64,000 nucleotides of DNA. It comes from Micrococcales bacterium (GTDB lineage Bacteria > Actinomycetota > Actinomycetes > Actinomycetales > Cellulomonadaceae). Each line of letters starts with the position of its first letter. The stretch's first letter is position 1. Both the position numbers and the translations under genes were made by a program. Shown piece after piece: positions 42,308 to 51,797 of this stretch. The notes beneath the pieces were generated by a model that was not told the DNA's origin, did not search any database, and was given only the letters and a program-made list of their open reading frames with translations. The stretch covers positions 1 through 64,000 of the forward strand of contig WQWY01000016.1 of assembly GCA_009785115.1 (NCBI GenBank), written 5' to 3'.

Positions 42308-43537
42308 TCAGCGGGGGACCGGCACGGCGGCCAGCACCGAGTCCAGCACCGACTCGGCGCTCACTCCCTCGAGCTCGGCCTCGGCGCGCAGCGCGATGCG
42401 GTGCCGCAGCGTGGGGTGCGCGAGGGCCTTGACGTCGTCGGGGGTGACGAACGGCCGGCCCTGCAACCACGCCCAGGCGCGCGAGGTGGCCAGCAGCGCG
42501 GTCGCCCCACGGGGCGAGACGCCCAGCGACAGCGACGGCGACTCGCGGGTCGCCCGGCACACCGCCGCGATGTAGCCGAGCACCTCGCGAGACACCTGGG
42601 TGTGGGCGACGTCGCGGCGGGCCGCCGCGAGGTCCTCGGTGCCGGCCACGGGCCGCACACCCGCGGCGACCAGGTCACGAGGGTCGAACCCCGCGGCGTG
42701 ACGGGCGAGCACCTCGATCTCGTCCTCAGGCCCGGGCAGAGGCAGGAGGATCTTCAGCAAGAAGCGGTCCAGCTGTGCCTCGGGCAGCGGGTAGGTGCCC
42801 TCGTACTCCACCGGGTTCTGGGTCGCGATGACCATGAACGGGTCGGGCAGCGGGCGCGGCACCCCGTCGACGGAGACCTGCCGCTCCTCCATCGCCTCGA
42901 GCAGCGACGCCTGAGTCTTCGGCGGGGTCCGGTTGATCTCGTCGGCCAGCATCAGGTTGGTGAACACCGGGCCCTCGCGGAACGAGAACTCGGTGGTGCG
43001 GGCGTCGTAGACCAGCGAGCCGGTGACGTCACCAGGCATCAGGTCGGGGGTGAACTGCACCCGCTTGGTGTCGAGGTCCAACGATGCGGACAGGGCTCTG
43101 ACCATCAGTGTCTTGGCTACCCCGGGCACGCCCTCGAGCAGGGCGTGGCCACGGCACAGCAGCGCGATGACCAGGCCCGTCACCGCGGCGTCCTGACCGA
43201 CGACGGCCTTGGCGACCTCGGAGCGCACGCTGGCCAGCGCGGCGCGCAGACGCTCGGCCTCGCTCGGAGGGCCCGCGGGGGCGGCGGGGGCCGGCGAGGG
43301 GGCGGCTGGTGCCGAGGCCTGCGCGGCGTGGGGCGGCGCGGCCGCGGGCACGGGGTAGGCGTGAGGGGCCTGCCCGGGGGTCGGGGCTCCGCCTGGGCCG
43401 ATGGCCACGGTGTGGTCCTGCCCTGGGGCGGGGGGCGGGCCCCAGCCTGCCGGGGGCATCGGGGCCGGCGCCGGGGGTACCGGGTGGGGAACGGGCTGGT
43501 GGGGGCCGGGCTGGTTCGGGTAGGGCTGGTCGGTCAC
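42308..43537 (-). CDS. MoxR-family AAA+ ATPase
   Basis: A 409-residue ATPase. The first 90 residues are a proline/alanine-rich, probably disordered extension. Then come VVGQDAAVTGLVIALLCRGH, Walker A EGVPGVAKT (about 135-143), Walker B LMLADEINRTPPKTQ, and sensor ATQNPVEYEGTYPLPEAQLDRF. MoxR proteins assist assembly or maturation of partner complexes together with DUF58 proteins. The GTG start overlaps the stop of the DUF4350 gene (GTGA). Confidence 0.92.
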   Translation of the reverse strand: MTDQPYPNQPGPHQPVPHPVPPAPAPMPPAGWGPPPAPGQDHTVAIGPGGAPTPGQAPHAYPVPAAAPPHAAQASAPAAPSPAPAAPAGPPSEAERLRAALASVRSEVAKAVVGQDAAVTGLVIALLCRGHALLEGVPGVAKTLMVRALSASLDLDTKRVQFTPDLMPGDVTGSLVYDARTTEFSFREGPVFTNLMLADEINRTPPKTQASLLEAMEERQVSVDGVPRPLPDPFMVIATQNPVEYEGTYPLPEAQLDRFLLKILLPLPGPEDEIEVLARHAAGFDPRDLVAAGVRPVAGTEDLAAARRDVAHTQVSREVLGYIAAVCRATRESPSLSLGVSPRGATALLATSRAWAWLQGRPFVTPDDVKALAHPTLRHRIALRAEAELEGVSAESVLDSVLAAVPVPR

Positions 43538-44727
43538 GGGTGGTGTACCTCGCTCTCCAGGTGATCGAGCTCTTGGGCCAGACGGATCAGGTGCGGGTCG
43601 TCGGGGGGTGGGGGGCCGAACAGCAGGCTCTCCACCATGTCCGGTGGTCGGCCCGAGGCTCTGGCGACCGCGTCGATGAGGTCGGGCGCGGGGGCCGACC
43701 GGGGCAGGCCGAGCCTGGTGCCCAGGCGCAGCGCGGCACCGGCACGCAGCGCCGCGGCGGCCCGCCCGTGAGATCGCATCTTGCGGTAGAGACGAGCCCG
43801 GCCTCGGCTGGCCTCGGCCGCGGGCACGACGACCGGGAGGCGTTCGGTGACCACCGGACCGAGTCGCCGCCCTCGCCACAGCGCCGCGACGACGGCCACG
43901 ACCAGGCCGTGCAGGAAGAGGATCGGGACTGCGAGAGGCATGGTGTCCCACATGTCGATGTCGGCGGTGCCCTCGCTCGCCTGCGCTCTGGGCAAGAACC
44001 AGACCAGGCGCTCGTTCTTGCCCAGAGCGCGCAGCGCGAGCGCGGCGTTGCCCTCCTCCGCCAGAGCGCCGTTGAGCAGCGGGGTGGCGTCGGCCAGCAT
44101 CGCGACCCGACGTCCGTCGCGCTCCGTCACGACATAGGCCCCGGTGCGCTCGCCGTACCAGTAGGTGTCGTCGGGGCGGGGGAAGCAGACGGTCGCGTCG
44201 GTGTCGGGCGGCACGCGCAGCCAGCGTCGTGTCGTGATCGTGCCGGCGGCCTGCGCGTCGGGGTCGGAGCACCCGGCGGCGACCGTGCTGGTGACGCTCG
44301 CGCCGTAGGCGATGCCGACGTCGGTGCTGGCGGGGTACCAGTCGAAGGCGACCAGGAGGAGGTCGGCCTCCGACTCCTCGAGGAGTCGTTCGCGGTCGGT
44401 GAGGTACCGGTCGCCGAGCACCGCCAGCGTGTCTCCGGCCTTCGCCCGGGCCAGGGCGTCGTCGAGGCTGTGCACGGTGGTGATGCTCACCCCCTGGCGC
44501 TGCAAGATCTGCGCGGCGGCACGCGCACCGCTGGGCCCCGGGTTGTCCACCGCGTAGGCCTCCCCGGAGGTGCGGGGCTGGGGGAGGATCATGACGATGC
44601 CGCCGACGAGGAGCACAGCGGCGATGGCGACCCAGCCTCGCGACCGGCGCCACCGTGACCGAGCGCGAGACGCCGTGGAGGTGCCGTCACCGACCATCGT
44701 CGTCGGCGGGGCGTAGGTGGCGCTCAC
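43534..44727 (-). CDS. DUF4350-type membrane protein
   Basis: A 397-residue protein with one N-terminal membrane segment (about 33-50), an extracellular domain (YAVDNPGPSGARAAAQILQ, then a Rossmann-like region) and a second membrane segment near residue 260-280 (VPILFLHGLVVAVVAAL). It ends in a cytoplasmic basic region. This layout and the MoxR neighbourhood identify the DUF4350 family; the function is unknown. GTG at 44725-44727 overlaps the preceding stop; its own stop overlaps the moxR GTG. Confidence 0.82.
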   Translation of the reverse strand: MSATYAPPTTMVGDGTSTASRARSRWRRSRGWVAIAAVLLVGGIVMILPQPRTSGEAYAVDNPGPSGARAAAQILQRQGVSITTVHSLDDALARAKAGDTLAVLGDRYLTDRERLLEESEADLLLVAFDWYPASTDVGIAYGASVTSTVAAGCSDPDAQAAGTITTRRWLRVPPDTDATVCFPRPDDTYWYGERTGAYVVTERDGRRVAMLADATPLLNGALAEEGNAALALRALGKNERLVWFLPRAQASEGTADIDMWDTMPLAVPILFLHGLVVAVVAALWRGRRLGPVVTERLPVVVPAAEASRGRARLYRKMRSHGRAAAALRAGAALRLGTRLGLPRSAPAPDLIDAVARASGRPPDMVESLLFGPPPPDDPHLIRLAQELDHLESEVHHP

Positions 44728-45413
44728 ACCGTCACCTCGGCGGTCGGTGCCTGCGCGGCCGGTGCGAGGCGAGGCGACGGCTTGGCCTTGCGCACCCGCA
44801 GCTCTAGCGCGCGCATCCACGCCTCGTCGGAGGGCGACGCGGGGCGGCGCCCGTAGAAGACGGCGTCGAACATCCGGGCACCGGCCGACAGGTCTCCGGC
44901 CAGGGCCGGCAGGCGCTCCCCGGCGGCGGCCGCCGCCTCGTCCGCGGTGCGGCCGGGCCTCTCGTCGAGCACCGTGCGCTCCTCCAGCCCCCGGACCAGG
45001 GCGCGGAACCACTCCGCCACGGCCTCCGGGAGGCGTCCGGCGTCGGCGGCGGCCAGGGCCGCGGCGCGGATCTGCTCCGCGGTGCGGGTGTCGTCGTCGA
45101 GCAGCCCGGTGCCCGCCGCGCTCCTGGTGGTCAGCGAGCGGCGGACAGGGCCGGCCACGAGGAGGGCGGCGACCACGATGCCGACCACGACCGCCACGAC
45201 GATCGCCAGCACCCACAGGTTCGTCCCCACGCTGACCTCGTTGATCTGGTTGAGCTGCCTCATGATCCAGTCCCAGAGGCGTTGCATCAGCGTGGGGGCG
45301 CCAGCGTGGTAGGCGGGCTTGGCCAGCTCTTCGACCGCCCACTGCCGGGCGGTGTCCGCGTCGGGGGTGACGGGGACCTCTGTCGCGAGCCTGGCCACGA
45401 GGGCGACGATCAT
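44724..45413 (-). CDS. DUF4129 membrane protein
   Basis: A 229-residue protein with one central membrane segment (LWVLAIVVAVVVGIVVAALLV, about 66-86, preceded by QLNQINEVSVGTN) and a cytoplasmic DUF4129 domain (LPEAVAEWFRALVRGLEERT, then RTADEAAAAAG). DUF4129 domains resemble part of transglutaminase-like operons with MoxR and DUF58. The ATG overlaps the upstream gene's stop (ATGA), and its own stop overlaps the next GTG. Function unknown. Confidence 0.83.
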   Translation of the reverse strand: MIVALVARLATEVPVTPDADTARQWAVEELAKPAYHAGAPTLMQRLWDWIMRQLNQINEVSVGTNLWVLAIVVAVVVGIVVAALLVAGPVRRSLTTRSAAGTGLLDDDTRTAEQIRAAALAAADAGRLPEAVAEWFRALVRGLEERTVLDERPGRTADEAAAAAGERLPALAGDLSAGARMFDAVFYGRRPASPSDEAWMRALELRVRKAKPSPRLAPAAQAPTAEVTV

Positions 45414-46570
45414 GCGGTGGCCTCGGCGGCGCGGGCGAGCTCCAGGTCCAGGCCCTCGCGGCGCATCCGCACGTCGATGTAGAGCAGCGCGATGATCGCC
45501 GACTGGTACGTGATGGTCAGGGTGTACGCGAGGATCATGGTGATCCCGAGGACCAGCAGGCTCGCCCAGCCGATCTCGAGGACAGCCAGGACCGAGGCGA
45601 TGATCGCGCCGGGAAAGGTGATGATGCTCACGACGACGGACATCATGATCCAGACCAGCAGGTAGATCCCCAGGAGCCTCCAGAACGAGCCACGGGTCAG
45701 TCGCCAGGCTCGGGTGATCGTCGGCCAGAAGCGCTTGCCCTCGAGCATGAGGGCGGGCGGGACCAGCAGGGTGCGGACGAGCACCCAGAACCATCCGACC
45801 AGCATGCCCGCCGCCGCGAGGAGCCCGAGGGCGAGCGAGAGCGCCACCCCGCCCGAGCCGCCCACCGACACTCCCAGGAGCACGATGACGAAGATGACGG
45901 CAGCGAGCACCACGGCCTGGGCCAGGCCCAGGAGGAGGGTGAACCCCAGCACCGCCCACACCCGCTTGGAGCGGGCCGTCTGGCCGACGCTGACCTTCTG
46001 GCCGATCACGGCGCGGCTGACGGCCACGATGAGCAGACCGGTGAGGACGGGTGACAAGAAGCCGACCACGATCTCGATGCCATACGTGCTCAGGAGCATG
46101 GACATCGTCGCGTCGGTGCCGGGGTCTCCCGGGGTCTCGCCCATGGCCTCGGTGAACTCGGAGAGGATGAATCCCGACAGGTACTGCCCGACGAGGGTGG
46201 TGAAGACGACGGCGGCGGTCACGATGGCGGCCGCCAGCCCGAACATCACCTGAGGGTTGAACCGGATGGCCTTCATCGCACCGTCGAGGATCTCGCCGAG
46301 GCCCAGCGGGCGCAGCGGGACGATGCCAGGTTGCAGGGCTGGCGGGCGCCACCCGGCGGGAGGTGTCGGCCCGTACGTCGGAGCCGGTGGCGCGTGGACG
46401 GTCCCAGGGCCTCCTGGGGCCGAGGCCGGGTATGGAGCCGGTGGTGCCGCGGGACCTGGTGCGGGAACCTGGCTCGGGCTCGCCCAGTCGCCACCCGCGG
46501 GGCTGCCCCAGGTGGGCGGCTGGGAGGGCGCGCCCCATCCGGAGCTGGTGCTGTCGGGTGTCTGGCTCAT
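45410..46570 (-). CDS. Proline-rich multi-spanning membrane protein
   Basis: A 386-residue protein. Residues 1-85 are rich in Pro, Gly and Ala and likely disordered. The rest has about six membrane segments and resembles the membrane domain found in glycerophosphodiester phosphodiesterases (LGLGEILDGAMKAIRFNPQ at the start of the domain). No catalytic phosphodiesterase domain is present. It is the first gene of the operon with DUF4129, DUF4350, moxR and DUF58, and is divergent from mtrA. Function unknown. Confidence 0.78.
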   Translation of the reverse strand: MSQTPDSTSSGWGAPSQPPTWGSPAGGDWASPSQVPAPGPAAPPAPYPASAPGGPGTVHAPPAPTYGPTPPAGWRPPALQPGIVPLRPLGLGEILDGAMKAIRFNPQVMFGLAAAIVTAAVVFTTLVGQYLSGFILSEFTEAMGETPGDPGTDATMSMLLSTYGIEIVVGFLSPVLTGLLIVAVSRAVIGQKVSVGQTARSKRVWAVLGFTLLLGLAQAVVLAAVIFVIVLLGVSVGGSGGVALSLALGLLAAAGMLVGWFWVLVRTLLVPPALMLEGKRFWPTITRAWRLTRGSFWRLLGIYLLVWIMMSVVVSIITFPGAIIASVLAVLEIGWASLLVLGITMILAYTLTITYQSAIIALLYIDVRMRREGLDLELARAAEATA

Positions 46571-46692
46571 CGGGCGGTCTGGCTCTCCGGCTCGGCTCCT
46601 GGTCGGCGACCGGGGCCCCGTGGGCGGCCCCGCCTCATCGTGCCACGAAGGCCCGAGGCCATGGGTGAGTTCTCGGTCGCGGCTCGCGATGC

Positions 46693-46698
46693 CAGAAT
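46693..46698 (+). promoter_or_regulatory. -10 element, probable leaderless mtrA promoter
   Basis: CAGAAT ends seven bases before the mtrA ATG (46706), and no ribosome binding site is visible. A leaderless transcript is the simplest reading. Confidence 0.5.
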
Positions 46699-46705
46699 GC
46701 AGCCC

Positions 46706-47389
46706 ATGAAGGGTCGTGTTCTCGTCGTCGACGACGATACCGCGCTGGCCGAGATGATCGGCATCGTGCTTCGCTCGGAAGGGTTCGAGCCGGTGTTCTG
46801 CGCCGACGGCGACGAGGCGCTCGCGACGTTCCGGGCCACCGCCCCGGACCTGGTGCTGCTCGACCTCATGCTCCCGGGCAAGGACGGCAACGAGGTGTGC
46901 CGCCTGATCCGGGCCGAGTCGCGGGTGCCGATCGTCATGCTCACCGCCAGGTCTGACACGATCGACGTGGTGCTCGGGCTGGAGTCGGGGGCCGACGACT
47001 ACATCCCCAAGCCGTTCAAGCCCAAAGAGCTCATCGCCCGGGTGCGCGCCAGGCTGCGCCGCTCCGACGAGCCCGCCCCCGAGCACCTGTCCATCGGGGA
47101 CGTGGCGATCGACGTGCCGGGTCACCGGGTCGAGCGCAAGGGCGTCCCGGTCTCCCTGACCCCGCTGGAGTTCGACCTGCTCGTCGCGCTGGCCCGCAAG
47201 CCCTGGCAGGTGTTCACCCGTGAGGTCCTCCTGGAAGAGGTCTGGGGGTACCGGCACGCGGCCGACACCCGCCTGGTGAACGTGCACGTGCAACGTCTGC
47301 GCTCCAAGATCGAGACCGATCCGGAACGTCCGGAGATCGTCGTCACCGTGCGCGGCGTCGGGTACCGGGCCGGCACGCCGGCGTCGTGA
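46706..47389 (+). CDS. mtrA: Response regulator MtrA (OmpR family)
   Basis: A 227-residue response regulator of the essential actinobacterial MtrAB system, which controls cell wall, division and osmotic genes. The receiver domain (1-120) has acidic residues D10/D11, phospho-acceptor D53 in VLLDLMLPG and conserved Lys in YIPKPFKP. A winged-helix output domain (about 130-225) ends VNVHVQRLRSKIE and VRGVGYR. It is followed by mtrB with GTGA overlap. The identification rests on sequence and on the conserved mtrA-mtrB-lpqB order. Confidence 0.95.
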   Translation: MKGRVLVVDDDTALAEMIGIVLRSEGFEPVFCADGDEALATFRATAPDLVLLDLMLPGKDGNEVCRLIRAESRVPIVMLTARSDTIDVVLGLESGADDYIPKPFKPKELIARVRARLRRSDEPAPEHLSIGDVAIDVPGHRVERKGVPVSLTPLEFDLLVALARKPWQVFTREVLLEEVWGYRHAADTRLVNVHVQRLRSKIETDPERPEIVVTVRGVGYRAGTPAS

Positions 47390-49125
47390 CCCAGCACTCC
47401 CCGGACCGCCGGGGTCCCGGTCGTCCGGCGTTGCGGGACGTGGCCCGACGACGGGTCGCGTCCGTCCTGCGGTGGGTCCGGGCCGCCCGGCGCACCTGGA
47501 GATCGTCCTTGCAGGTGCGGGTGCTGGTGAGCACCTTGGTCGTCGGCCTCGCCGCGATCGGCGTGGTCGGGGCGTTCGTGGCCGTCCAGACCCGTGACGG
47601 GTTGTTCGACGCCAGGGTCTCTCAGGTCCTCACCGAGAGCGCCCGGGCCACGGCGCGCGTGCAGGCGACCTTCGGCTCGTCCACCGCGACGGGGTCCGCC
47701 GAGGTGCAGCAGCTGTTGTGGGACGTCACCGCGGAGGAGAGCGTGGCCGGGACGGGGCAGCGCGACGTGGTCATCCTGCGCGGGCCGGAGCAGACCAGCG
47801 CGCTGGGCCCGCTCTACGTCGCCTCGAACATCGACTACGTGGACGTGGTCTCCGCCGACCTGCGCGAGGCCGTCGCCTCGGGAGGGCAGCGCTGGCAGCC
47901 CGTGGCCCTGCCGCTGCCGTCGGGCACGAGCACCGTCCCGGGCGTGGTCGTCGGGCAGGCGGCGACCGTCCCTGTCGTCGGTGACTACCAGGTCTACTTC
48001 GTCTACAGCCTCCAGCCCGAGCAGGAGCGTCTGACCTTCCTGCTGCGCACCCTCGCCGTGGCAGGGGTGGCGTTCGTGGGCGTGCTCGGCGTCATGGCGT
48101 ACCTGGTCACGTCGCAGACCGTGCGTCCGGTCGTCGCGGCGTCGCAGGTCGCGGCCCGGTTCGCCGACGGTCACCTCGACGCGCGGATGGCGGTGCGCGG
48201 CGGTGACGAGATGGCCACCCTCGCCCAGACGTTCAACGAGATGGCCTCCAACCTCTCCGACCAGATCGCTCGGATGGAAGAGCTCTCCGCCCTGCAGCGC
48301 CGGTTCGTCTCCGACGTCTCCCACGAGCTGCGCACCCCGCTGACCACGATCCGGATGGCGGCCGAGGTGATCCACGGCGCGAGCGACGGCTTCGACCCCG
48401 CGGTGCGGCGTTCCGCCCAGCTGATGGCGGCCCAGCTCGACCGGTTCGAGGACCTGCTGTCCGACCTGCTGGAGATCAGCCGCTTCGACGCGGGCGCGGC
48501 GACCCTGGACGCCCAGAACGCCGACGTCGTGCAGGTGGTCCGTGAGGCCGTGGAGGCCATCGCACCGCTCGCCGAGCGCAAGGGGTCCACGGTCGTCACC
48601 TGGTTCCCGGACAGCCGGGTGGTGGCCGACATCGACCCGCGGCGGGTCGCGCGCGTCGTGCGCAACCTCATGGCCAACGCGGTCGAGCACGCCGACGGGA
48701 CGGTGGTGCAGGTCGACGTGGAGGCTGACGCCCAGGCGGTCGCGGTCCGGGTGCGCGACCAGGGCGTCGGCATGGAGGCCGACCAGGTCGATCACGTCTT
48801 CGACCGCTTCTGGCGCGCCGACCCGGCCAGGGCCCGGACCACGGGCGGCACCGGCCTGGGCCTGGCGATCGCCGCGGAGGACGCCCGTCTGCACGGGGGC
48901 CGGCTGGAGGCGTGGGGGCGCCCCGGTCGCGGTGCGTCGTTCCGGCTCACCCTGCCGCTGCGCGCCGGGACCACGCTGAAGACCTCCCCGCTGCCCCTGG
49001 TGCCGCCCGGGCAGGAGCCGGTGAGGCCCTCGACCCCGGTCCACGACGCGGCGGCCATGCCGCTGCTCGACCCCGAGACCGGCGCGCTGCCGGTCGTCGC
49101 CGAGCCAGAGGAGGGCGCCAGATGA
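47386..49125 (+). CDS. mtrB: Sensor histidine kinase MtrB
   Basis: A 579-residue membrane kinase, partner of MtrA. Membrane segments near 43-65 and 223-245 enclose an extracellular domain of about 155 residues. A HAMP domain (TVRPVVAASQVAARFADG) follows, then the HisKA helix with His313 in SDVSHELRTPLTTIRM, and an ATPase domain with N-box NLMANAVEHA, G1 DQGVGMEADQVDHVF and G2 GGTGLGLAIA. Start GTG overlaps the mtrA stop; its stop overlaps the lpqB ATG. Confidence 0.95.
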   Translation: MTQHSPDRRGPGRPALRDVARRRVASVLRWVRAARRTWRSSLQVRVLVSTLVVGLAAIGVVGAFVAVQTRDGLFDARVSQVLTESARATARVQATFGSSTATGSAEVQQLLWDVTAEESVAGTGQRDVVILRGPEQTSALGPLYVASNIDYVDVVSADLREAVASGGQRWQPVALPLPSGTSTVPGVVVGQAATVPVVGDYQVYFVYSLQPEQERLTFLLRTLAVAGVAFVGVLGVMAYLVTSQTVRPVVAASQVAARFADGHLDARMAVRGGDEMATLAQTFNEMASNLSDQIARMEELSALQRRFVSDVSHELRTPLTTIRMAAEVIHGASDGFDPAVRRSAQLMAAQLDRFEDLLSDLLEISRFDAGAATLDAQNADVVQVVREAVEAIAPLAERKGSTVVTWFPDSRVVADIDPRRVARVVRNLMANAVEHADGTVVQVDVEADAQAVAVRVRDQGVGMEADQVDHVFDRFWRADPARARTTGGTGLGLAIAAEDARLHGGRLEAWGRPGRGASFRLTLPLRAGTTLKTSPLPLVPPGQEPVRPSTPVHDAAAMPLLDPETGALPVVAEPEEGAR

Positions 49126-50771
49126 GGGCGCGCGTGTGGGCGGTCGCCCTCGTCGCGGGGCTGGCGCTCGGAGGCTGCGCGACGATCCCGTCGTCTGGGC
49201 CGGTGCGTGCCGGTGACGTCAGGATCGACGACATCCAGGGTGCGGTCGCCGTGGCGGACGGCCCCCACCCGGGCGCGACGCCCAAGGGCATCGTCGAAGG
49301 TCTCCTCGCCGCGGGAGCCGCCGGGCTGACCGGGGACTTCGCCGTCGCCCGGGAGTTCTTGACCCACGAGGCCGCGCAGTCCTGGCAGCCGTTGGCCGGG
49401 GCGATCGTGACGAGCGAGGCGACGCTGGAGCAGACGCCCGAGGGTCAGGTCACCGCGACCCTCCAGGTGATCGGCGAGGTCGCCGAGGGCGGCTGCTTCA
49501 TCGAGGTCGGCGCCGAGAGGACGGTCGTGTTCGACCTGGTCAGGGTCGACGGAGAGTGGCGGGTGGCAGACCTGCCGCCCGGGTTGATCGTCTCCGCGAG
49601 CACGTTCGCCCAGCAGTATCGCCGCACGCCTGTCTACTTCTTGACGCCTGACCGCACCCGTGCGGTGCCTGACGTGCGCTACTTCCCGACCCGGAACCTG
49701 GCGACCTCGGTGATGCAGGCGCTGCTGGCTGGTCCCTCGCCGTGGTTGCGCGACGCCGTGGTGTCGGCGATCCCCGAGGGCGTGCGGCTCAAGCCAGAGG
49801 TGGTGCGTATCGACGAGGACGGCACGGCGCAGGTGGTTCTCGAGCCCGCCCAGATCGTGCAGGCCGCGCCAGACAGGGGCCTGATGCTGGCCCAGATCAC
49901 CAGGTCCCTGGAGATCCCTCAGGTCCGGTCGGTGGAGGTGCGAGCAGGGCAGGACGGGGCTCTCCTGGCGGGGCCGTCGTCGTTGACGGTCGGGACCATG
50001 GCCGACCCGGTGGTGCTGATCGGAGACTCGCTGATGCGGCTCGGCGGGAACCTGGCTCCTCTCGAGGGTGTCGACCCGTTGGTCGGGCTTCGCGCTTCGG
50101 CCCCGGCGGGCAGCGGCGACGGGTCGTTCCAGGTGGTGCTCTCGGGCACCGACAGGCTGGTGCAGGTGCCCACCGCGGGCATGCCTGCCCGCACCCTGCT
50201 CACAGGCAGAGGGTTGGCCCGGCCGTCGGTCGACGTCCACGGCTGGGTCTGGACGGCGAGGTCGGTGCCGGGCGACGGGCTGCGGGTCGTCGACGTCGAG
50301 GCCGAGGAGATCCGGGTCAGGGCGCCCTGGTTGGACGACAGGACGGTCCGTGCTGTCCGGGTCGCCTGGGACGGTGCACGGGTCGCGGTCGTCTCCTCGG
50401 GCCCCACCGGTGTCGCGGTCGAGGTGAGCGCCGTGATCCGCGACGTGCAGGGCGCGCCGGAGTCGTTGGGCCCGCCGGTCCAGGTGGGTCCCGGCCTGGT
50501 CTCGGCCGACCAGGTCGTCTGGTTCGACGCGGCGACGTTGGTGGTGCTGGGGCGCGGTGCCGAGGGTTCGGTGCTCACCGAGGTCCCGGTGACGGGGGTC
50601 AGCCGGGTGCTGGCCCCGGTGCCCGACGCCGCTGTGCTCGCGGCCGGCGGGTGGGACCGCACGCTCCTCGTCGCCACGTCGTCCGGCGAGCTGCTGCGCC
50701 GCTACAGCGACATCTGGATCCCCGTCGGGCTGGGTGAGCAGCAGGTCCGCGACCTCGCCTACCCGGGGTAG
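49122..50771 (+). CDS. lpqB: Lipoprotein LpqB (GerMN domain, propeller-like)
   Basis: A 549-residue lipoprotein with lipobox LGGC (Cys19). In mycobacteria LpqB acts with MtrB at the cell surface and modulates MtrA signalling. An N-terminal NTF2-like region (about 50-170) and a GerMN domain (about 205-300; RNLATSVMQALLAGPSPW) precede a C-terminal beta-propeller-like region with WxxR repeats. Position directly after mtrB with ATGA overlap is diagnostic. Confidence 0.93.
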   Translation: MRARVWAVALVAGLALGGCATIPSSGPVRAGDVRIDDIQGAVAVADGPHPGATPKGIVEGLLAAGAAGLTGDFAVAREFLTHEAAQSWQPLAGAIVTSEATLEQTPEGQVTATLQVIGEVAEGGCFIEVGAERTVVFDLVRVDGEWRVADLPPGLIVSASTFAQQYRRTPVYFLTPDRTRAVPDVRYFPTRNLATSVMQALLAGPSPWLRDAVVSAIPEGVRLKPEVVRIDEDGTAQVVLEPAQIVQAAPDRGLMLAQITRSLEIPQVRSVEVRAGQDGALLAGPSSLTVGTMADPVVLIGDSLMRLGGNLAPLEGVDPLVGLRASAPAGSGDGSFQVVLSGTDRLVQVPTAGMPARTLLTGRGLARPSVDVHGWVWTARSVPGDGLRVVDVEAEEIRVRAPWLDDRTVRAVRVAWDGARVAVVSSGPTGVAVEVSAVIRDVQGAPESLGPPVQVGPGLVSADQVVWFDAATLVVLGRGAEGSVLTEVPVTGVSRVLAPVPDAAVLAAGGWDRTLLVATSSGELLRRYSDIWIPVGLGEQQVRDLAYPG

Positions 50772-50879
50772 CGGGCGTCGGCGAGACCGACCGTCCTCAG
50801 CCCCAGGCAGCACAGGCACGTGCGTCGGGGCCGACCGTGAGACGAGACCCTCGGGGGAGTCAGGTGCCAGCGTGGCGGG

Positions 50880-51656
50880 ATGGTCGCCCTGGTGGCCGAG
50901 CTGCTCGGCCTGGTTCTGCCCGTGTCGTGCGCCGGGTGCGGCGAGCCCGACCTGGCGTGGTGCTCGCGCTGCGCGGCGGCGCTGGCCGGCCCCGCTTGGT
51001 CCGGCCTCGCTTGGTCCGGCCCTGTGCGGTGCGAGTCTCGCGCCGGTCGGCTGGACCTGCTCGACGGCACCGCCCCGCCACCGGTCTGGTGCGCCGTGGA
51101 CCTCGTCGGCCCGGTGCGCCGGGCGCTCACGGCCTGGAAGGATCGTGGGCGTGCCGACCTCGGCCCCCGCTTCGCCGCGGCGCTGGGCCAGGTGGCTGGG
51201 GACCCGACGGTGCGCGAGGTGCTCGCCGTCGCCGCTGGCCCGGACGGCCTGCTGGTGGTCGGTGCCCCGACAGCCCCTGCGGCGGTCCGGCGCCGAGGGG
51301 GAGACCTGGTGGCAGGCCTGACCCGGCACGTGACGCGCACGCTCGCCGGGTACGCCCTACCCGTGCGACCAGGTCGGCCGCTGCTCAGGACGGGAGCCGT
51401 CGACTCGGCCGGGCTCGGAGCCCGAGACCGGGCGCGCCACCTGGACCGCACGATCGGGCTGCGTCGTCGCCACCGTGCTGCCGGGGCCCGGGTGGTTCTC
51501 GTGGACGACGTGCTGACGACAGGGGCGACCTTCGCGGCCTGCCGTCGTGCCCTAGAGGCCGCCGGCGCGGTGGTGGTGGCCGGTCTGGTGGTCGCCTCGA
51601 CCCCAGCACCCGCCGGTGCGGGCGACGGAGCCCGAAGAGACTCAGAACCTCGATAG
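50880..51656 (+). CDS. ComF-family phosphoribosyltransferase-like protein
   Basis: A 258-residue protein with an N-terminal zinc-finger-like cysteine set (CAGCGEPDLAWCSRC) and a C-terminal PRTase fold with the PRPP-binding loop RVVLVDDVLTTGATFAAC. ComF homologues take part in natural transformation in some bacteria; in actinobacteria the gene is a fixed neighbour between lpqB and hpf and its role is unclear. ATG at 50880 lacks an obvious ribosome binding site. Confidence 0.88.
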   Translation: MVALVAELLGLVLPVSCAGCGEPDLAWCSRCAAALAGPAWSGLAWSGPVRCESRAGRLDLLDGTAPPPVWCAVDLVGPVRRALTAWKDRGRADLGPRFAAALGQVAGDPTVREVLAVAAGPDGLLVVGAPTAPAAVRRRGGDLVAGLTRHVTRTLAGYALPVRPGRPLLRTGAVDSAGLGARDRARHLDRTIGLRRRHRAAGARVVLVDDVLTTGATFAACRRALEAAGAVVVAGLVVASTPAPAGAGDGARRDSEPR

Positions 51657-51797
51657 CACGAACGTCTGCCCAGGTCGCGGGCGTCCGACGGGCGAGACCA
51701 CCCTCGCCGCGCGTCGGGATCGCCCGGGCGGCGGTGGATCGAGCCCGTTCGCAGGGATAACGTGGACCTACCGCCCCGACACACAGCGGAGGTTGAG

